Shown here: positions 8,259 to 18,423 of the stretch, one piece after another | How the letters are laid out: every line of letters starts with the position of its first letter | Numbering within the stretch: the stretch's first letter is position 1 | Source: SG8-41 sp963802355 | GTDB taxonomy: Bacteria > Pseudomonadota > Gammaproteobacteria > Burkholderiales > SG8-41 | DNA: 64,000 nucleotides | Assembly (NCBI GenBank): GCA_963802355.1 | Contig: CAWDIV010000015.1 | Location: 992,001-1,056,000, forward strand | Direction: 5' to 3' | The notes under the pieces: generated by a model | Seen by the model: the letters and a program-made list of their open reading frames with translations, nothing else | Told to the model about the DNA's origin: nothing | Databases searched by the model: none | Position numbers and translations under genes: made by a program

Positions 8259-8950
8259 TCATCCGAGCTCGGCCACCACCGGCAGGTGATCCGAAGCGCG
8301 CCGCGCGAGCCGGCTGGAGTGCACGCTGAGGCGCCGCAACAGATGGCGCGGCCTGACCCAGATGCGGTCGAGCGCGAACATGGGAAAACTCGAAGGAAAC
8401 GTCGCCGGCGATGGCGTGTGCTGGAAATGCGCGTGCAACCACCGCAGCGGGCGACCCCACAAGAACCACTCATTCAGATCGCCCATCAGGATCGTCGGCA
8501 TCGCCTTTCCGTCCCCCAGCTCAGCCAGCAGCCGCTGGACCTGCTCACGCCGCTCTGCGGGCCGCAGGCCCAGATGCGTCGCCATCACGCGCAGGGGCTC
8601 TCCGCAATCGAGCTCGACGTCGATGGCGCCCCGCGGCTCGCATCCGGTGACACAGATATCGAAGCGGCGTACGGCGAGCGGGCGATAGCGCGAAAGCAGG
8701 CCGTTGCCGTAATCGCCGCTCCCATGAACAGGGTGGGCCCCGCCACCGCGTGGTATCCCGTTTCGCGCGCGAGGTAACCCAGCATGTCGAACCCCGTTCT
8801 GCGCGATTCGACTTCCTGCAGCGCGATGATGTCTGCACGAAGTTCCGATAACACGCCCACGATGCGCTTCGGCACGAAATGGCGATCGATACCGATGCCG
8901 CCGTGTATGTTGTACGACGCGATTCTGACCGGAGAGTGCATCACGCTCAC
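8259..8950 (-). pseudogene. Endonuclease/exonuclease/phosphatase (EEP) family protein, frameshifted
   Basis: The N-terminal frame (GTG 8950 or ATG 8941) gives RIASYNIHGGIG and IIALQEVESRR, the Asn and Glu metal-site motifs of the EEP fold. Near 8727 one base is missing after MG, and the other frame resumes with SGDYGNGLLSRYRPL, then MATHLGL, ILMGDLNEW and ASDHLPVVAEL, the remaining catalytic Asp/Asn/His motifs. A repaired protein would be about 230 residues. The GTG start overlaps the TVP38 stop (GTGA), indicating translational coupling. EEP proteins next to TVP38 and lipid genes are often assigned to phospholipid or nucleic acid phosphodiester cleavage. Confidence 0.82.
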
Positions 8951-9664
8951 CCGCCCGCGCCGGCGCGCCGTGCGTCAGAAGTTGTGGCCAGATGGCGCCG
9001 CAAAAGGATGACAGCGGCCGCAATGAGGACCGCGACAGCGGCGAACATCCCGATCGTCGCGAGTCCGGGATCCTTGAGTGCCGCGGCGGCCCGGTCGACG
9101 AAAATTGCCGTGGCGGTGATACCGGGGACGAGGCCCAGCACGGAGCCGATCATGAAATCGCGAAAGCTGATGTGCGACGCCCCGGCAACGAGGTTTACTA
9201 CCGTATACGGCGCGATGGGAACGCAGGCGCACCACAGTAATGGCCATTATGCCCCGCTGGGCGAGGCGGCTGCTCAAGCGGTTGACGCGTGCTCCGGCGA
9301 TACGCCGCACGGTCTTCCGGCCGAAGCGCCTGCCGATCCCATAGCTGATGGCGGCGCTGAGCGCCGCGCCGCCCAGTGCATAGCAGGCGCCGACGAGAGG
9401 TCCGAACACGATGACGATCACCGTGTTCAGCAACGTGACCGGAAACACCACGAAAGCCGACACCACGTACACGCTCGCAACGACGAGCGGGGTATAGGGT
9501 CCTTCATGCAGACTTTCGGCTATGGAGATGAGCGACCGCGGATTCAGCCATTCGTTGAGCGGCGTCCAGCGCCATGCCGCCGCGACCAGCACTAACAGCA
9601 ACAGCACCACCGCGATGGCCACGACCTGCATGGTGACGTGCCGTTTACGGCTTTGCGACTTCAT
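8947..9664 (-). pseudogene. TVP38/TMEM64 (DedA-like) membrane protein, frameshifted
   Basis: From ATG 9664 the first frame encodes a transmembrane helix, then the SNARE-associated (VTT) domain with VFPVTLLNTVIVIVFGPL and YGIGRRFGRKTVRRIAG. Near 9230 one extra base breaks the frame after VVRLR; the next frame continues PIAPYTVVNLVAGAS, FRDFMIGSVLGLVPG and a final helix before a basic tail. PIAP-type motif and length (about 238 residues when repaired) agree with the family. Such proteins are implicated in lipid scrambling and membrane homeostasis. The stop overlaps the EEP start. Confidence 0.82.
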
Positions 9665-9787
9665 GGTCACGGCGCGGGGCGTTTATGCGACTGATTGCTC
9701 ACCCTGATTCGACGCGCGCCGCGCCTAGCGGTTCCGATGAGGGCTACTGCGCGAGCAAGAACGTCCGCGTAGAAGCCCCTTAACCGC

Positions 9788-10738
9788 TCAAGCCGACCAC
9801 CAGTATCTGACGATATGGAAGAACACCGGAGCGGAAAAGCATACCGAATCCATGCGGTCCAGCATGCCGCCATGGCCTTCGATCATGGCGCCCCAGTCCT
9901 TTACCCCGCGGTCGCGCTTGATGGCCGACATGACGAGCCCGCCGAAAAAGCCCATCAATGTGATCGCCAGGGAAATCAGCGCTGCCGAGACGATCGAGAA
10001 CGGTGTGATCCACCACAAGGCCGTGCCCACGGCAGTGGCGGAGAGCACGCCTCCTATGAATCCTTCGACGGTCTTGGAGGGCGATAGCTCAGGCGCTATC
10101 CTGCGCCGACCGCACAGCTTGCCCCACACGTACTGGAGCACGTCGCTCGACTGGACTACCAGAATAAGGAAGAACAGCAGCAGCATGTTGCGCTGCTCGT
10201 AGCCCGGTATCTCCAGCGTCAGCAGGGCCGGAACGTGGGAGATACAAAAGACGCATAGCATGACCCCCCACTGGACCACGGCCGTACGTTCCATGAAGCT
10301 CCGGATCTCCCCGGACAACACCGCCAGGATCGGAAGCATCAGGAAAACGTACACCGGGATGAAGATCGAATAGAGCCCGTACCACTCGATCCAGATCAGA
10401 AGGTACTGGAACGGGATGACGAAGAAAAAGCACACCAGCAGCGGCAGGTAATCACCGCGCCGCGTCGGCGCGAGCGTGGCGAACTCGCGCAGCGCGACGA
10501 AGGAAACGAGCGTGAACAGGACGATCACCCCTGTCCTGCCGAAGATGAAGGCGATGCCGATCAGCACCACCATCATCCACCAGGCCTTGACGCGAGAGTT
10601 GAGGTTGTCGATCGCGGAATGCGGCTGGCCCTGCGCGATCCGCACCTTGAGGACATAGCCGACGAGAGACGCCAGCACGAGGATGCCCCCAATACCCGCG
10701 AAGAGCAGCAGCGTTTGCTGTTGGGCGGTCAGGTGCAT
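9788..10738 (-). CDS. Phosphatidate cytidylyltransferase family protein (CdsA/YnbB-like)
   Basis: A 316-residue polytopic membrane protein. About eight hydrophobic helices are followed by the CDP-diglyceride synthetase signature near the C-terminus (SAIKRDRGVKDWGAMIEGHGG, then LDRMDS). Upstream ELSPSKTVEGFIGG is also characteristic. CdsA makes CDP-diacylglycerol from phosphatidate and CTP. The gene starts six bases after the acyltransferase stop and belongs to an operon resembling E. coli ynbABCD, where the corresponding gene is ynbB. It is intact while several neighbours are broken. Because it lies in this cluster, it is probably a specialised second copy and not the housekeeping cdsA (inference). 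Confidence 0.9.
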   Translation of the reverse strand: MHLTAQQQTLLLFAGIGGILVLASLVGYVLKVRIAQGQPHSAIDNLNSRVKAWWMMVVLIGIAFIFGRTGVIVLFTLVSFVALREFATLAPTRRGDYLPLLVCFFFVIPFQYLLIWIEWYGLYSIFIPVYVFLMLPILAVLSGEIRSFMERTAVVQWGVMLCVFCISHVPALLTLEIPGYEQRNMLLLFFLILVVQSSDVLQYVWGKLCGRRRIAPELSPSKTVEGFIGGVLSATAVGTALWWITPFSIVSAALISLAITLMGFFGGLVMSAIKRDRGVKDWGAMIEGHGGMLDRMDSVCFSAPVFFHIVRYWWSA

Positions 10739-10744
10739 GGCCGG

Positions 10745-11416
10745 TCAGTTCGTATGGAGGCTGGAGGCAAGATCCAGCAACGCCTGGCTGATGCGCTGCA
10801 AGAACGCGGATTTCTCCTCCGCCTCCTGCACGCGCAGGGGCGTGCCGAAATTCACCGAGCACAGCAGCGGCACCGGAAACACCTCGCCTTTCGGCATGAC
10901 GCGCCTTGCGTTCTCGACCCAGACCGGCACCAAATCGACGTCGGGCCGCCGTCTCGCCACGTGGTAGATCCCGCTCTTGAACGGCATCAGCCTTTCGTCG
11001 GTAACATTGCGGGTGCCCTCGGGAAAGACGATCAGCGAAGCGTCGCCATCCAGGGCCGACACGATCTTCTCGATCGGATCCTCGGTACGCGTGCCGCGGT
11101 CGCGATCGATGAGCACCCCGCGCAGCACCTCGTGTATCAGAAAGCGCCTCAAGGGACCCTTTTCCCAATAATCGGAGCCCGCCACCGGCCGCGTGGTGGC
11201 GCGCAGAGCCGGCGGCAATGCCGCCCAGACCAGCGCGAAGTCGGCGTGGCTGCCGTGATTGGCGAAATAGATGCGCTGAGCCGGGACGGGGGCACACCCG
11301 ATCCAGCGTGCCTGCGCGCCGGTAAGCAGCCGGACGGATTCAGTGAGCAGCCCGGCAATTGCCCGATTGATGAGACTCATATCCCGGCTGTGGTTCATGA
11401 GCGCACTCGAACTCAT
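10745..11416 (-). CDS. 1-acyl-glycerol-3-phosphate acyltransferase (PlsC-like)
   Basis: A 223-residue acyltransferase. It has the HxxxxD catalytic motif in FANHGSHADF and the glycerol-phosphate binding motif VFPEGTRN, followed by FKSGIYHVA. I place the start at ATG 11416 because it overlaps the YnbD stop as ATGA, which suggests coupled translation; in-frame ATGs at 11398 and 11380 are alternatives. PlsC proteins acylate lysophosphatidate or related lysolipids at the cytoplasmic face of the inner membrane. It is not part of the four-gene E. coli ynb set, but its product, phosphatidate, would feed the CdsA-like enzyme encoded next. Confidence 0.88.
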   Translation of the reverse strand: MSSSALMNHSRDMSLINRAIAGLLTESVRLLTGAQARWIGCAPVPAQRIYFANHGSHADFALVWAALPPALRATTRPVAGSDYWEKGPLRRFLIHEVLRGVLIDRDRGTRTEDPIEKIVSALDGDASLIVFPEGTRNVTDERLMPFKSGIYHVARRRPDVDLVPVWVENARRVMPKGEVFPVPLLCSVNFGTPLRVQEAEEKSAFLQRISQALLDLASSLHTN

Positions 11417-12745
11417 CTTGCAAGGCGCTCGAATTCCGCCATCTGCTGGACGTGATCGGCGTGCAGCACTACCGCCGGCCGGGCGGATCGTATCTGCGCG
11501 ATCGCCTCGGCGGCGCTGCCCGCCCGACCGGTGCGCAGCAGCCACGCCGCGACGGCCAGGGCGCTGCGTGAAAAGCCCAGCGCACAGCATACCAGGTACC
11601 GGGGTTCTCGACATGGAGGCTTCGATGGCTTCGGCAGCCCTCTCCAGCTGTTGCTGCGACGGGGTAACAAGATCGAGTTGGGGAACGAGCCGGTAGCTTG
11701 CACCGCGCGCGTCGCAGGGCAGTTCCGCGGTAAGGTCGACCATGCTGCGCACACCCAATGCTTCACGCTCCCTGCGGGTAGGAAATCTGCCGAGCAGCAA
11801 ACCGGGCGCGACGGCATCGGCCCGAGGCATCGAGCGCGTCCACCAGCGGGAATTGATCCACGCGCCGGCGACATACGGCGCCAGCAGCCACCACGCCGCG
11901 CCGCTCAAAGAGCCATCGGGATTTTTCTGAAACGCAGTCTCGTTCAGACACGCGTAGATTGCGGCAACCAATGCGAGCGCGCTCGCGGGCCACAGCAGCC
12001 ACAGCATCCAGCCGCCGCCCAAAAATGCCGCAATCCCTAACAACAGACCGGCTACACCATACCGGAAGGCGATTTTGCGCCTCACGGGGACCGCCGTGAC
12101 CGCGAAAGTCGCCAGCGGCGAGCGCCCCTGCTCCGGGAACAACCATACGCAGAGCCAACCGACCCACAGCCCGGTCGGCAGATCGATGAAATGGTGCTGA
12201 TATGTAGTCAATATCGATACTGCGATCAGTGCGAACCAGCCGTGCAGTAACAACCGCCACGCGCCGGTCGCGTACTTGCCGTACAGCACCCAAAGTATGA
12301 CCAGCAGGGCGACGTGCAGCGACGGCGCCTGGTTGAACGGCCTGTCGAAGCCCATCAGCACTTCGAACATCCAGCCGAAGAGCCCTTCCGTCTCCGGCCG
12401 TGCAAAGACGAACTTGAGCGGAAATGCGAGAAAGCAGCTAACCGCAATCACCTGGGCGGCCAGCAGGCGCCTCACGTGGGCTCGAAGCTCCTCGCGGGTC
12501 GCGCAAACGAACAGCGACAGCCCGTAAAGCACGTCGATGGACCAATATGGGACTATCGTCCAACTCAGGAAAGGAATGTCGCGCTCCCAGCTGAACACGA
12601 CCGCCCCGACTTCCGGGCGATTGCTTGCGAGCCAGTTGGCCAAGCCGTAGGTAGCGAAGAAGAACGGGCCGAGCAATAGCAGCCACAGCAGGGCCTCCCT
12701 CCACGGTCGCTGCGCCGGAGCCGCATTTGCGATCAGATCCGGCAT
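11413..12745 (-). pseudogene. ynbD: YnbD-like PAP2 phosphatase / dual-specificity phosphatase fusion, frameshifted
   Basis: The N-terminal two thirds (from ATG 12745) is a multi-helix PAP2-type domain with NQAPSLHVALL and TTYQHHFIDLPTG, the phosphatase His/Asp motifs. The C-terminal part is a dual-specificity (Tyr-type) phosphatase with the CX5R loop in VCCALGFSRSALAVAAWLL. The two are in different frames; one extra base near 11595 (GTACCTGG where GTACTGG would restore TPVLVCCALG) explains it. The frame that continues past the lesion runs by chance into the acyltransferase gene. Repaired length is about 443 residues, close to E. coli YnbD. The start follows the YnbC stop by eight bases. Confidence 0.85.
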
Positions 12746-12753
12746 CGGCGGAG

Positions 12754-14499
12754 TCACGAGCGCATCGCAAGCGAAACCGTGAATATGCCCCATTCGTCGG
12801 CCCACTGTTCGCATTTCGTGAACCCGACGCTCTCGACCAGTTGATCCATTTCAGCCTGTGTGCGGCGGCGCATGACCCAAAGCTGGTTATCGCGATGGCT
12901 GGTAAGCGTACGCGCGATCATTTCGAGCTGCGGATGCCATGGCTGACCGGTGTAGATGAGGTAACCGCCGGGCTCGACCGCCTGCGCCAGGCCGCGCAGC
13001 GAACCGAGCACCCGCGAATTGTCCGGGAAAAGCTCATAGAGGCCGGATACGATCGCGATCGTCGGCCGGGGCTGCAGCGACGCGACGCTCTTTTCGTCGA
13101 ACGCATCGCCCTGCTCGAACCGCGCCAGGCCCTGCAGGTTCTTTTCGGTGATCAGTTTGGTGCCGTCTCGCACGTTGATGTCGCTATAGTCCCGCAGCAG
13201 GATGGCTTCGGGACGCGGCTCGAGCCGGACGGCAGCCTCCAGCACGTATCGGCCGTGGCCTGCGGCAATGTCGGTGATACGAACCGGCCATCCGCTTGAT
13301 CTCAATCGGGCGGACGCTTCGCCGATCGCCCGTTCGATGTTGATTTTTCTGATCCGGATGCCGCGCCAGCCGATGGCATCGAGGTAATTGCGGTCGATGA
13401 GGGGGCCGATGAGAGCGCCGCCGCCCGCCTGGTTTTGATAGACGTAGTCGAGCGTGCTGCCCGAATCGAAGCCGGTGCGTATCCCGAGCTCTATACCGTC
13501 GGAAAGTCGGCCGACGCTGCGCATCATCGCTTTTGTCAACGCAAACTGCAGGCGTTTCGGAGAGAGCGCGGGCAGGGGCCGCTTGAGCCGCTCCTCCTCG
13601 TCTTTAGTATAGCCCTGCCGGTCGGCTTGCAGCAGCGAGTCGGCCGCGACTGGCCGCGCGTACATGCGCTGGATGAATTCGCGCACCTTGTCGAGCGCGA
13701 GGCGACGCTCCTTTTCGCCGAGTGTGTCGTGGTAAAAGCCGGACAGTATGTGCTGCTCCTTGACCGGCGCGCCCAAGCGCTCGAAGAACTTGTGCTGTGG
13801 CGACTGATGCACGACCCAATCATCCCCTGAGACGAGTAGCTGCGTCGGCAGCCGTATCGCCTGCGCATCCGCGACGATGCGGTCGGCCGCCTCGTACAGC
13901 CCAAGCAGAATGTTGACTGAGATGGGGCGGGTAATCAGGGGGTCGCGATTGTAGGATTCGATGCGCTCGGTATCGTGCGTAAGAAAGCGTGCCTTCACAT
14001 AGGAGTTCACGTAGAAGTTGCCGAACACGCGGTGCAGCAGCTTCAAGCCCGCGCGAGCAAAGGGAACTTACAGCTTCACCCTGAATGCGGGCGATGCGAG
14101 AACGAGACAGCGGACCTTGGGCGCGTAGTCGTGCGCCCAGGTAGCGACCAGCACTGCACCGACGCTTTGCGCGATAACGGCGATGTTTTCGGTGCGTACG
14201 TCATACGTCCCCGCGATGTGGCGGATGAACGTGTCCACGTCCTTGACCGAGACGCCGAGGCTGGGGCTGTAGCCGCGCTCTCCCGGCGAGCGGCCGTGCC
14301 CGCGCGCATCCCATGCATACATCGGGAGCTCGTCGAGCCCGAGCTCGTCGACGATGTGCTGCAGGCGGCCGGAATGCTCATGGCCGCGGTGAAACAGCAC
14401 TATCGCCTGGTCCGCCTTTGGCACCTTCGCGGGCCAGTAGCGGTAGAACAACACGGTACCATCGTGCGTCGTGAACCTCCTTTCTTGCGCGATACGCAT
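12754..14499 (-). pseudogene. ynbC: YnbC-like alpha/beta hydrolase - methyltransferase fusion with in-frame TAA
   Basis: This is a two-domain protein of about 581 codons, as in E. coli YnbC. Residues 1-290 are an alpha/beta hydrolase (LFHRGHEHSGRLQH, AWDARGHGRSPGERG, nucleophile in VIAQSVGAVLVATW). The remainder is a SAM-dependent methyltransferase with motif I TDIAAGHGRYVLEAA and GLYELFPDN. Codon 144 (14068-14070) is TAA, between VKL and VPFAR; from memory the E. coli protein has Tyr there. Sequence on both sides is in the same frame, so a single base change (TAC or TAT to TAA) is enough. Everything else looks intact. Translation could also restart at TTG 14046. Confidence 0.85.
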
Positions 14500-14521
14500 G
14501 GTTCCCTCTCCTATCGCATGC

Positions 14522-15130
14522 TCAGTCCTGGCGAAGCTCGGCCAGGCCTTTTCTCACGCGGTTAACGATCGTGACTGCAATCAACACCGCAACGGCAGTC
14601 GAGATCCAGTTCAGCCACGCCCCCGGGGTGACTCCCGCCCCTACCAGCAAACCGACCAGGCCGAAGACGAACGCGCGGTCGCTCTTGCCCATGGGCCCGT
14701 CGTAGCGGCGGCTGGCTCCCGTCATTACCGCGACGGTGCCGGTCATTTCCGAAATGACCGACAACAGAATGACGGCGAGAACGAGCCAGGGATAGGATCC
14801 GGGTAGAAAAGCGAAGGGAAGATAGAGCGCGGCATCCGAAACGACGTCCGTCAGCTCGTTGAGATAAGCACCGAGCGCCGATTTCTGCCCGAACTCCCTC
14901 GCCAGCATGCCATCGATGGCGTTGAAGGCCATGCGGACGAACAGCCACACGGGAACGATCAGGAACAGGACGCGGTGCTCGGTCCTCATGACCAGCAGGA
15001 CCCCGACTGCGATCGAAATGAGACAGGCTGCCACCGTCATGTGATTAGCCATTACCCCGCGCCGGGCAAGACCTCCCGCCAAGGGGCGCAACAGCGCCTG
15101 GAACCTGGGCTTCAGGCTGTAGATGCTCAT
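14522..15130 (-). CDS. ynbA: CDP-alcohol phosphatidyltransferase (YnbA-like)
   Basis: A 202-residue integral membrane protein with about five helices. The active-site segment reads FNAIDGMLAREFGQKSALGA, then YLNELTDVVSD. Compared with the consensus DxxDG..AR...G...D...D, the first and third Asp positions are Asn here; related YnbA-type proteins appear to share this, so I do not take it as inactivation. The family exchanges CMP of CDP-diacylglycerol for an alcohol head group. It is the promoter-proximal gene of the lipid operon, ending 22 bases before ynbC. Start ATG 15130 is chosen because the first helix region begins right after MSIYSLKPRF. Confidence 0.88.
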   Translation of the reverse strand: MSIYSLKPRFQALLRPLAGGLARRGVMANHMTVAACLISIAVGVLLVMRTEHRVLFLIVPVWLFVRMAFNAIDGMLAREFGQKSALGAYLNELTDVVSDAALYLPFAFLPGSYPWLVLAVILLSVISEMTGTVAVMTGASRRYDGPMGKSDRAFVFGLVGLLVGAGVTPGAWLNWISTAVAVLIAVTIVNRVRKGLAELRQD

Positions 15131-15267
15131 AGTTTTCAGTAGCGGGTAATGCTGCCGGCATGCAAGCCGGGGCCCTCTTCTTCCTCGCTGCGCGCCTCTG
15201 GCCTCCCGAGCCAGGGCATATACTATACGGGCGGGTAAGGCCAACCAACCTGCGGAAGGAGGGCCTT

Positions 15268-15705
15268 ATGTACAAGCACGTGCTCCTGCCGACCGACGGC
15301 TCGCCGCTGTCGGAGGTCGCGATCGACAACGGCCTGCAGTTTGCGAAGGCGATCGGTGCCAGGGTGACCGGCTTATATGTCATCGTCGAGCGGCAGCCGG
15401 AGGCGTTCGAGGACTATGCACCCGTAGACGTGAAGACGCCCGATCCCACCGAGGCCGGCGCACAGGAGGCGCGGCAATACCTCACCGCGATCGAATCGAA
15501 GGCGAACTCAGTCGGCGTGCCGTGCGTGACGCACTCGCTGAAGCACGTCTCGCCGCATCAGGCGATCATCCAGGCCGCAAGACTGCACGGTTGCGACCTC
15601 ATCATCATGGCCTCGCACGGGCGAAAAGGCATCACCGGCGAGCTGGTCGGCTCCGAAACCGCGCGGGTCATCACGAACTGCAAGATCCCGGTCGTGTACC
15701 GCTAA
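15268..15705 (+). CDS. Universal stress protein (UspA family)
   Basis: A 145-residue single-domain UspA protein. It begins MYKHVLLPTDGSPLSEVA and ends with the nucleotide-binding pattern IIMASHGRKGITGELVGSET, then NCKIPVVYR, matching the G-2x-G-9x-G-(S/T) ATP-binding type. AAGGAGGG at 15256-15263 fixes the ATG at 15268. It stands alone, divergent from the lipid operon with about 137 bases between the two starts. Such proteins bind ATP and accumulate under stress or starvation. Confidence 0.93.
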   Translation: MYKHVLLPTDGSPLSEVAIDNGLQFAKAIGARVTGLYVIVERQPEAFEDYAPVDVKTPDPTEAGAQEARQYLTAIESKANSVGVPCVTHSLKHVSPHQAIIQAARLHGCDLIIMASHGRKGITGELVGSETARVITNCKIPVVYR

Positions 15706-15772
15706 GGATGAAGGCGGAAGGATGAAGGATGAAATAAAGGCCTTTCCTCCGTCTAACTTCTACCTTCTGCTC

Positions 15773-15935
15773 TTAGTCTCCTTCGCCGCTGACGGCCGCG
15801 GATTGACGGCTGTGCGCGTGCTGGACAAGAAGCCGTAGCCCCGCCTCGACTACGGCGTTTGTGGTCTTGGGCTTGCTGAGCCGGATCACGCCGCATCACC
15901 GCGTCATCAATTTCGATGCTGGTTCGCATAGCCAT
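15773..15935 (-). pseudogene. Orphan VapB-type antitoxin remnant
   Basis: The start MRTSIEIDDAVMR (ATG 15929, or 15935) is the ribbon-helix-helix strand of DUF2191/VapB antitoxins. A frameshift right after it moves the rest (VIRLSKPKTTNAVVEAGLRLL, ending at TAA 15773-15775) to another frame. KTTNAVVEAGLRLLV is the family helix. No vapC toxin gene follows; the next sequence is low-complexity repeat. So this is a decayed, toxin-less antitoxin gene. Confidence 0.7.
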
Positions 15936-16042
15936 TCCCTGCGCGCATTGTCAACCCGAACTGATCGCCATGCGTTGTGGTGGTGCCAAGTCATGCCGCC
16001 GCTATAATACGCGCTTTTGCGCGCGTGCCCCCCACTGTCGAT

Positions 16043-16226
16043 ACTTTATCTGTGGCTCAACTCGCTCTTGATCTTATCCGCGTGTATTGCGTTTATCCGC
16101 GGCTCAATTGTTTGTGGTTCCCGCGGCGGCCATCGGCGTTCATCGGCGGCTAATGTGCTTTTGGTGTTCGGTTTGATATGACCCGAGTCTATCCGTGTGC
16201 ATCTGCGTTTATCTGCGGCTGATCTG
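16043..16226. repeat. Array of degenerate ATCTGTG/ATCCGCG repeat units
   Basis: At least five direct, diverged units of the form TTATCTGTGGCTCA / TTATCCGCGGCTCA / TCATCGGCGGCTAA / TTATCTGCGGCTGA occur in 184 bases. They lead directly into the start codon of the next gene. They belong to the same family as the arms at 204-335. Confidence 0.75.
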
Positions 16227-18243
16227 ATGCCTCTTTACGCCATCACGATCTTCACGAGCGCGTTCCTGCTGTTTCTCGTCCAGCCGATCATGGCGAAGCA
16301 GATTTTGCCGTGGTTCGGCGGTTCCGCCGCGGTGTGGACGACCTGCCTCGTGTTCTTCCAGTTCCTGCTGCTCTTCGGCTACGCCTATGCCGACTGGACG
16401 ACGCGCAAGCTCGAGCCGCGCAGGCAGATCGCGATACACATCGTTCTACTCGCCGCGAGCCTCGTCTCGCTGCCTATCATCCCGGATGCGAGCTGGAAAC
16501 CCGCCGGCGACGAAGACCCGACCTGGCGCATCCTGGGACTGCTCACCGCCACGATCGGGCTGCCCTACTTCCTGCTATCCACTACCGGCCCGCTGGTGCA
16601 GGCGTGGTTCGCGCGCACCTTTCCGGCGGGGACGGTGTACCGCCTCTTCGCGCTATCCAACTTCGGATCGCTCCTCGCGCTGATCGCCTACCCGTTTGCG
16701 GTCGAGCCGTGGATCACGACCGCGCACCAGTCCTGGGTCTGGAGCGCGGGATATATCCTGTTCGTAACGCTGTGCGCCTGCTCCGCGATCTACAGCGCGC
16801 GCGCGCGCCCACAGGCTGCCGGCGTAGCGGCAGCCGTTGCGTCGGAAGCCGGGGCCTCCGCCCCAGCCGCGGGACTACGCGATGTGGCTCCTGCTCTCGG
16901 CGATGGGCTCATTCATGCTGCTGGCGGTCACGAACCACATCACGCACGACGTCGCGTCGGTGCCCTTCCTCTGGATCCTGCCGCTCACCCTCTACCTTCT
17001 GAGCTTCATCTTCTGTTTCGAAGGACGCGGCTGGTACAAGCGCCATCTTTTCCTTGGGCCGCTGCTCGTCATCGTGGGCGCAATGGCATGGGCGGTCTAC
17101 GCGGAGCGGGGGATCGTGGACATCAAGGAGGCGGTGCCGCTGTTCTGCGGCGGGCTTTTCGTGATGTGCATGTTCTTCCACGGCGAGCTTGCGGCCATGA
17201 AGCCGAACCCGCGCTACCTTACCCGTTTCTACCTCATGATATCGCTCGGCGGGGCGATGGGCGGGTTGCTGGTAGGGTTCGTCGCGCCCAAGCTGTTCAA
17301 TACCTACTACGAGTTCAGCATCGGCCTCGTCGCTACGCTGCTGATCGCGGTGTACGTAACACGCCACATGCACACCTTCGTGCCGATGCTGGTGTTGGGC
17401 GTCGTCGGCTTCACTGGATACTACGTCTACAGCTATATCGGGCACCTCTCCAAGGATGCTCGCGTCATGACGCGCAACTTCTACGGCACGCTACGGGTGA
17501 AAGACACGGGCGCGGTAGACGAGAAGGATGCCGTCCGGCGCCTGATGCATGGGGTGATCATGCACGGTGAGCAGTATCTCGTTCCGTCGCGGCGCAGCGA
17601 GGCGACCACGTACTACGGCGCAACCTCGGGCATCGCGCGCCTGATCCGGAACGTCCAGGGCGCTCCAATCCGGGTTGGCGTGGTCGGGCTCGGCACTGGT
17701 ACGCTCGCGGTCTACGGCCGGCCGGGCGACGTCTACCGTTTCTACGAGATCAATCCGCAGGTGGTCGATGTCGCGCGGCGGGAATTCACGTATCTCAACG
17801 ACAGCAAGGCGAAGATAGAAACCGTGCTCGGCGACGCACGGCTCGCCATGGAGCGCGAGCCGTCCCAGCAATACGACGTGCTGGTCATCGATGCTTTCTC
17901 GAGCGATTCGATACCGGTGCACCTCATCACGCGCGAGGCGCTCGCCGTGTATCTACGGCATATGAAACCCGACGGCGTCATTGCGTTTCACGTCACGAAC
18001 CGTTTCCTGCGCCTGGCCCCCGTGGTGAAGCGCATCGCCGACGATCAGCACCTGCACGTCATTCTGCTGGTGGACGAGGCGGAGGAAAGCGACCTGTCCA
18101 AGACCGACTGGGTGCTCGTGGCCCGTAACGAGGCGGTACTGGGGCGCCCCGAAATCGCGGAGGGCGGGGACGAAATAGACGACATCCCGGGCATGCGGGT
18201 CTGGACGGACGACTTCAACAACTTGTTTCAGATACTGAAATAG
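16227..18243 (+). pseudogene. Fused MFS / spermidine synthase-like membrane protein, frameshifted
   Basis: The N-terminal frame (ATG 16227) encodes several transmembrane helices: LYAITIFTSAFLLFLVQPIM, FGGSAAVWTTCLVFFQ and SNFGSLLALIAYPF, typical of this family. Within 16806-16870 the frame changes; the second frame runs from about PPQPRDYAMWLLLSAMGSF to 18243. It contains further helices and a C-terminal spermidine-synthase-like Rossmann domain (VGLGTGTLAVYGRPGD, then VLVIDAFSSDSIP). Repaired length is about 670 residues. The enzymatic activity of these fused proteins is not established. The break falls in an Ala/Pro-rich linker, where it removes nothing recognisable. Confidence 0.82.
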
Positions 18244-18423
18244 CCGAGCTGCGAGCTGACCGTTCAAAGCACGAAACTCGCAGGAGGAATGGATAGGTTG
18301 GCGAAGTTTATCGCGCGCCGCTGCGTCTCTGCCTAAAATTCATCACCCCGCATGTGTCGCGCTGCGGATTTGCGTGAGTTCAGCGCCTCACGCCAAAATC
18401 GTGACGCTGGTAAGACATGCGGG

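Noticed and set aside
10745..12814. One 689-codon frame joining a PAP2 protein to an acyltransferase
   Set aside because: The join is an artefact of the frameshift in ynbD; the true phosphatase C-terminus (VCCALGFSRS) lies in another frame and the acyltransferase has its own ATGA-coupled start.
15975..16008. TATAAT at 16003-16008 as a promoter for the MFS-spermidine synthase-like gene
   Set aside because: No acceptable -35 hexamer at 16-18 bases and more than 200 bases of repeats lie before the gene.
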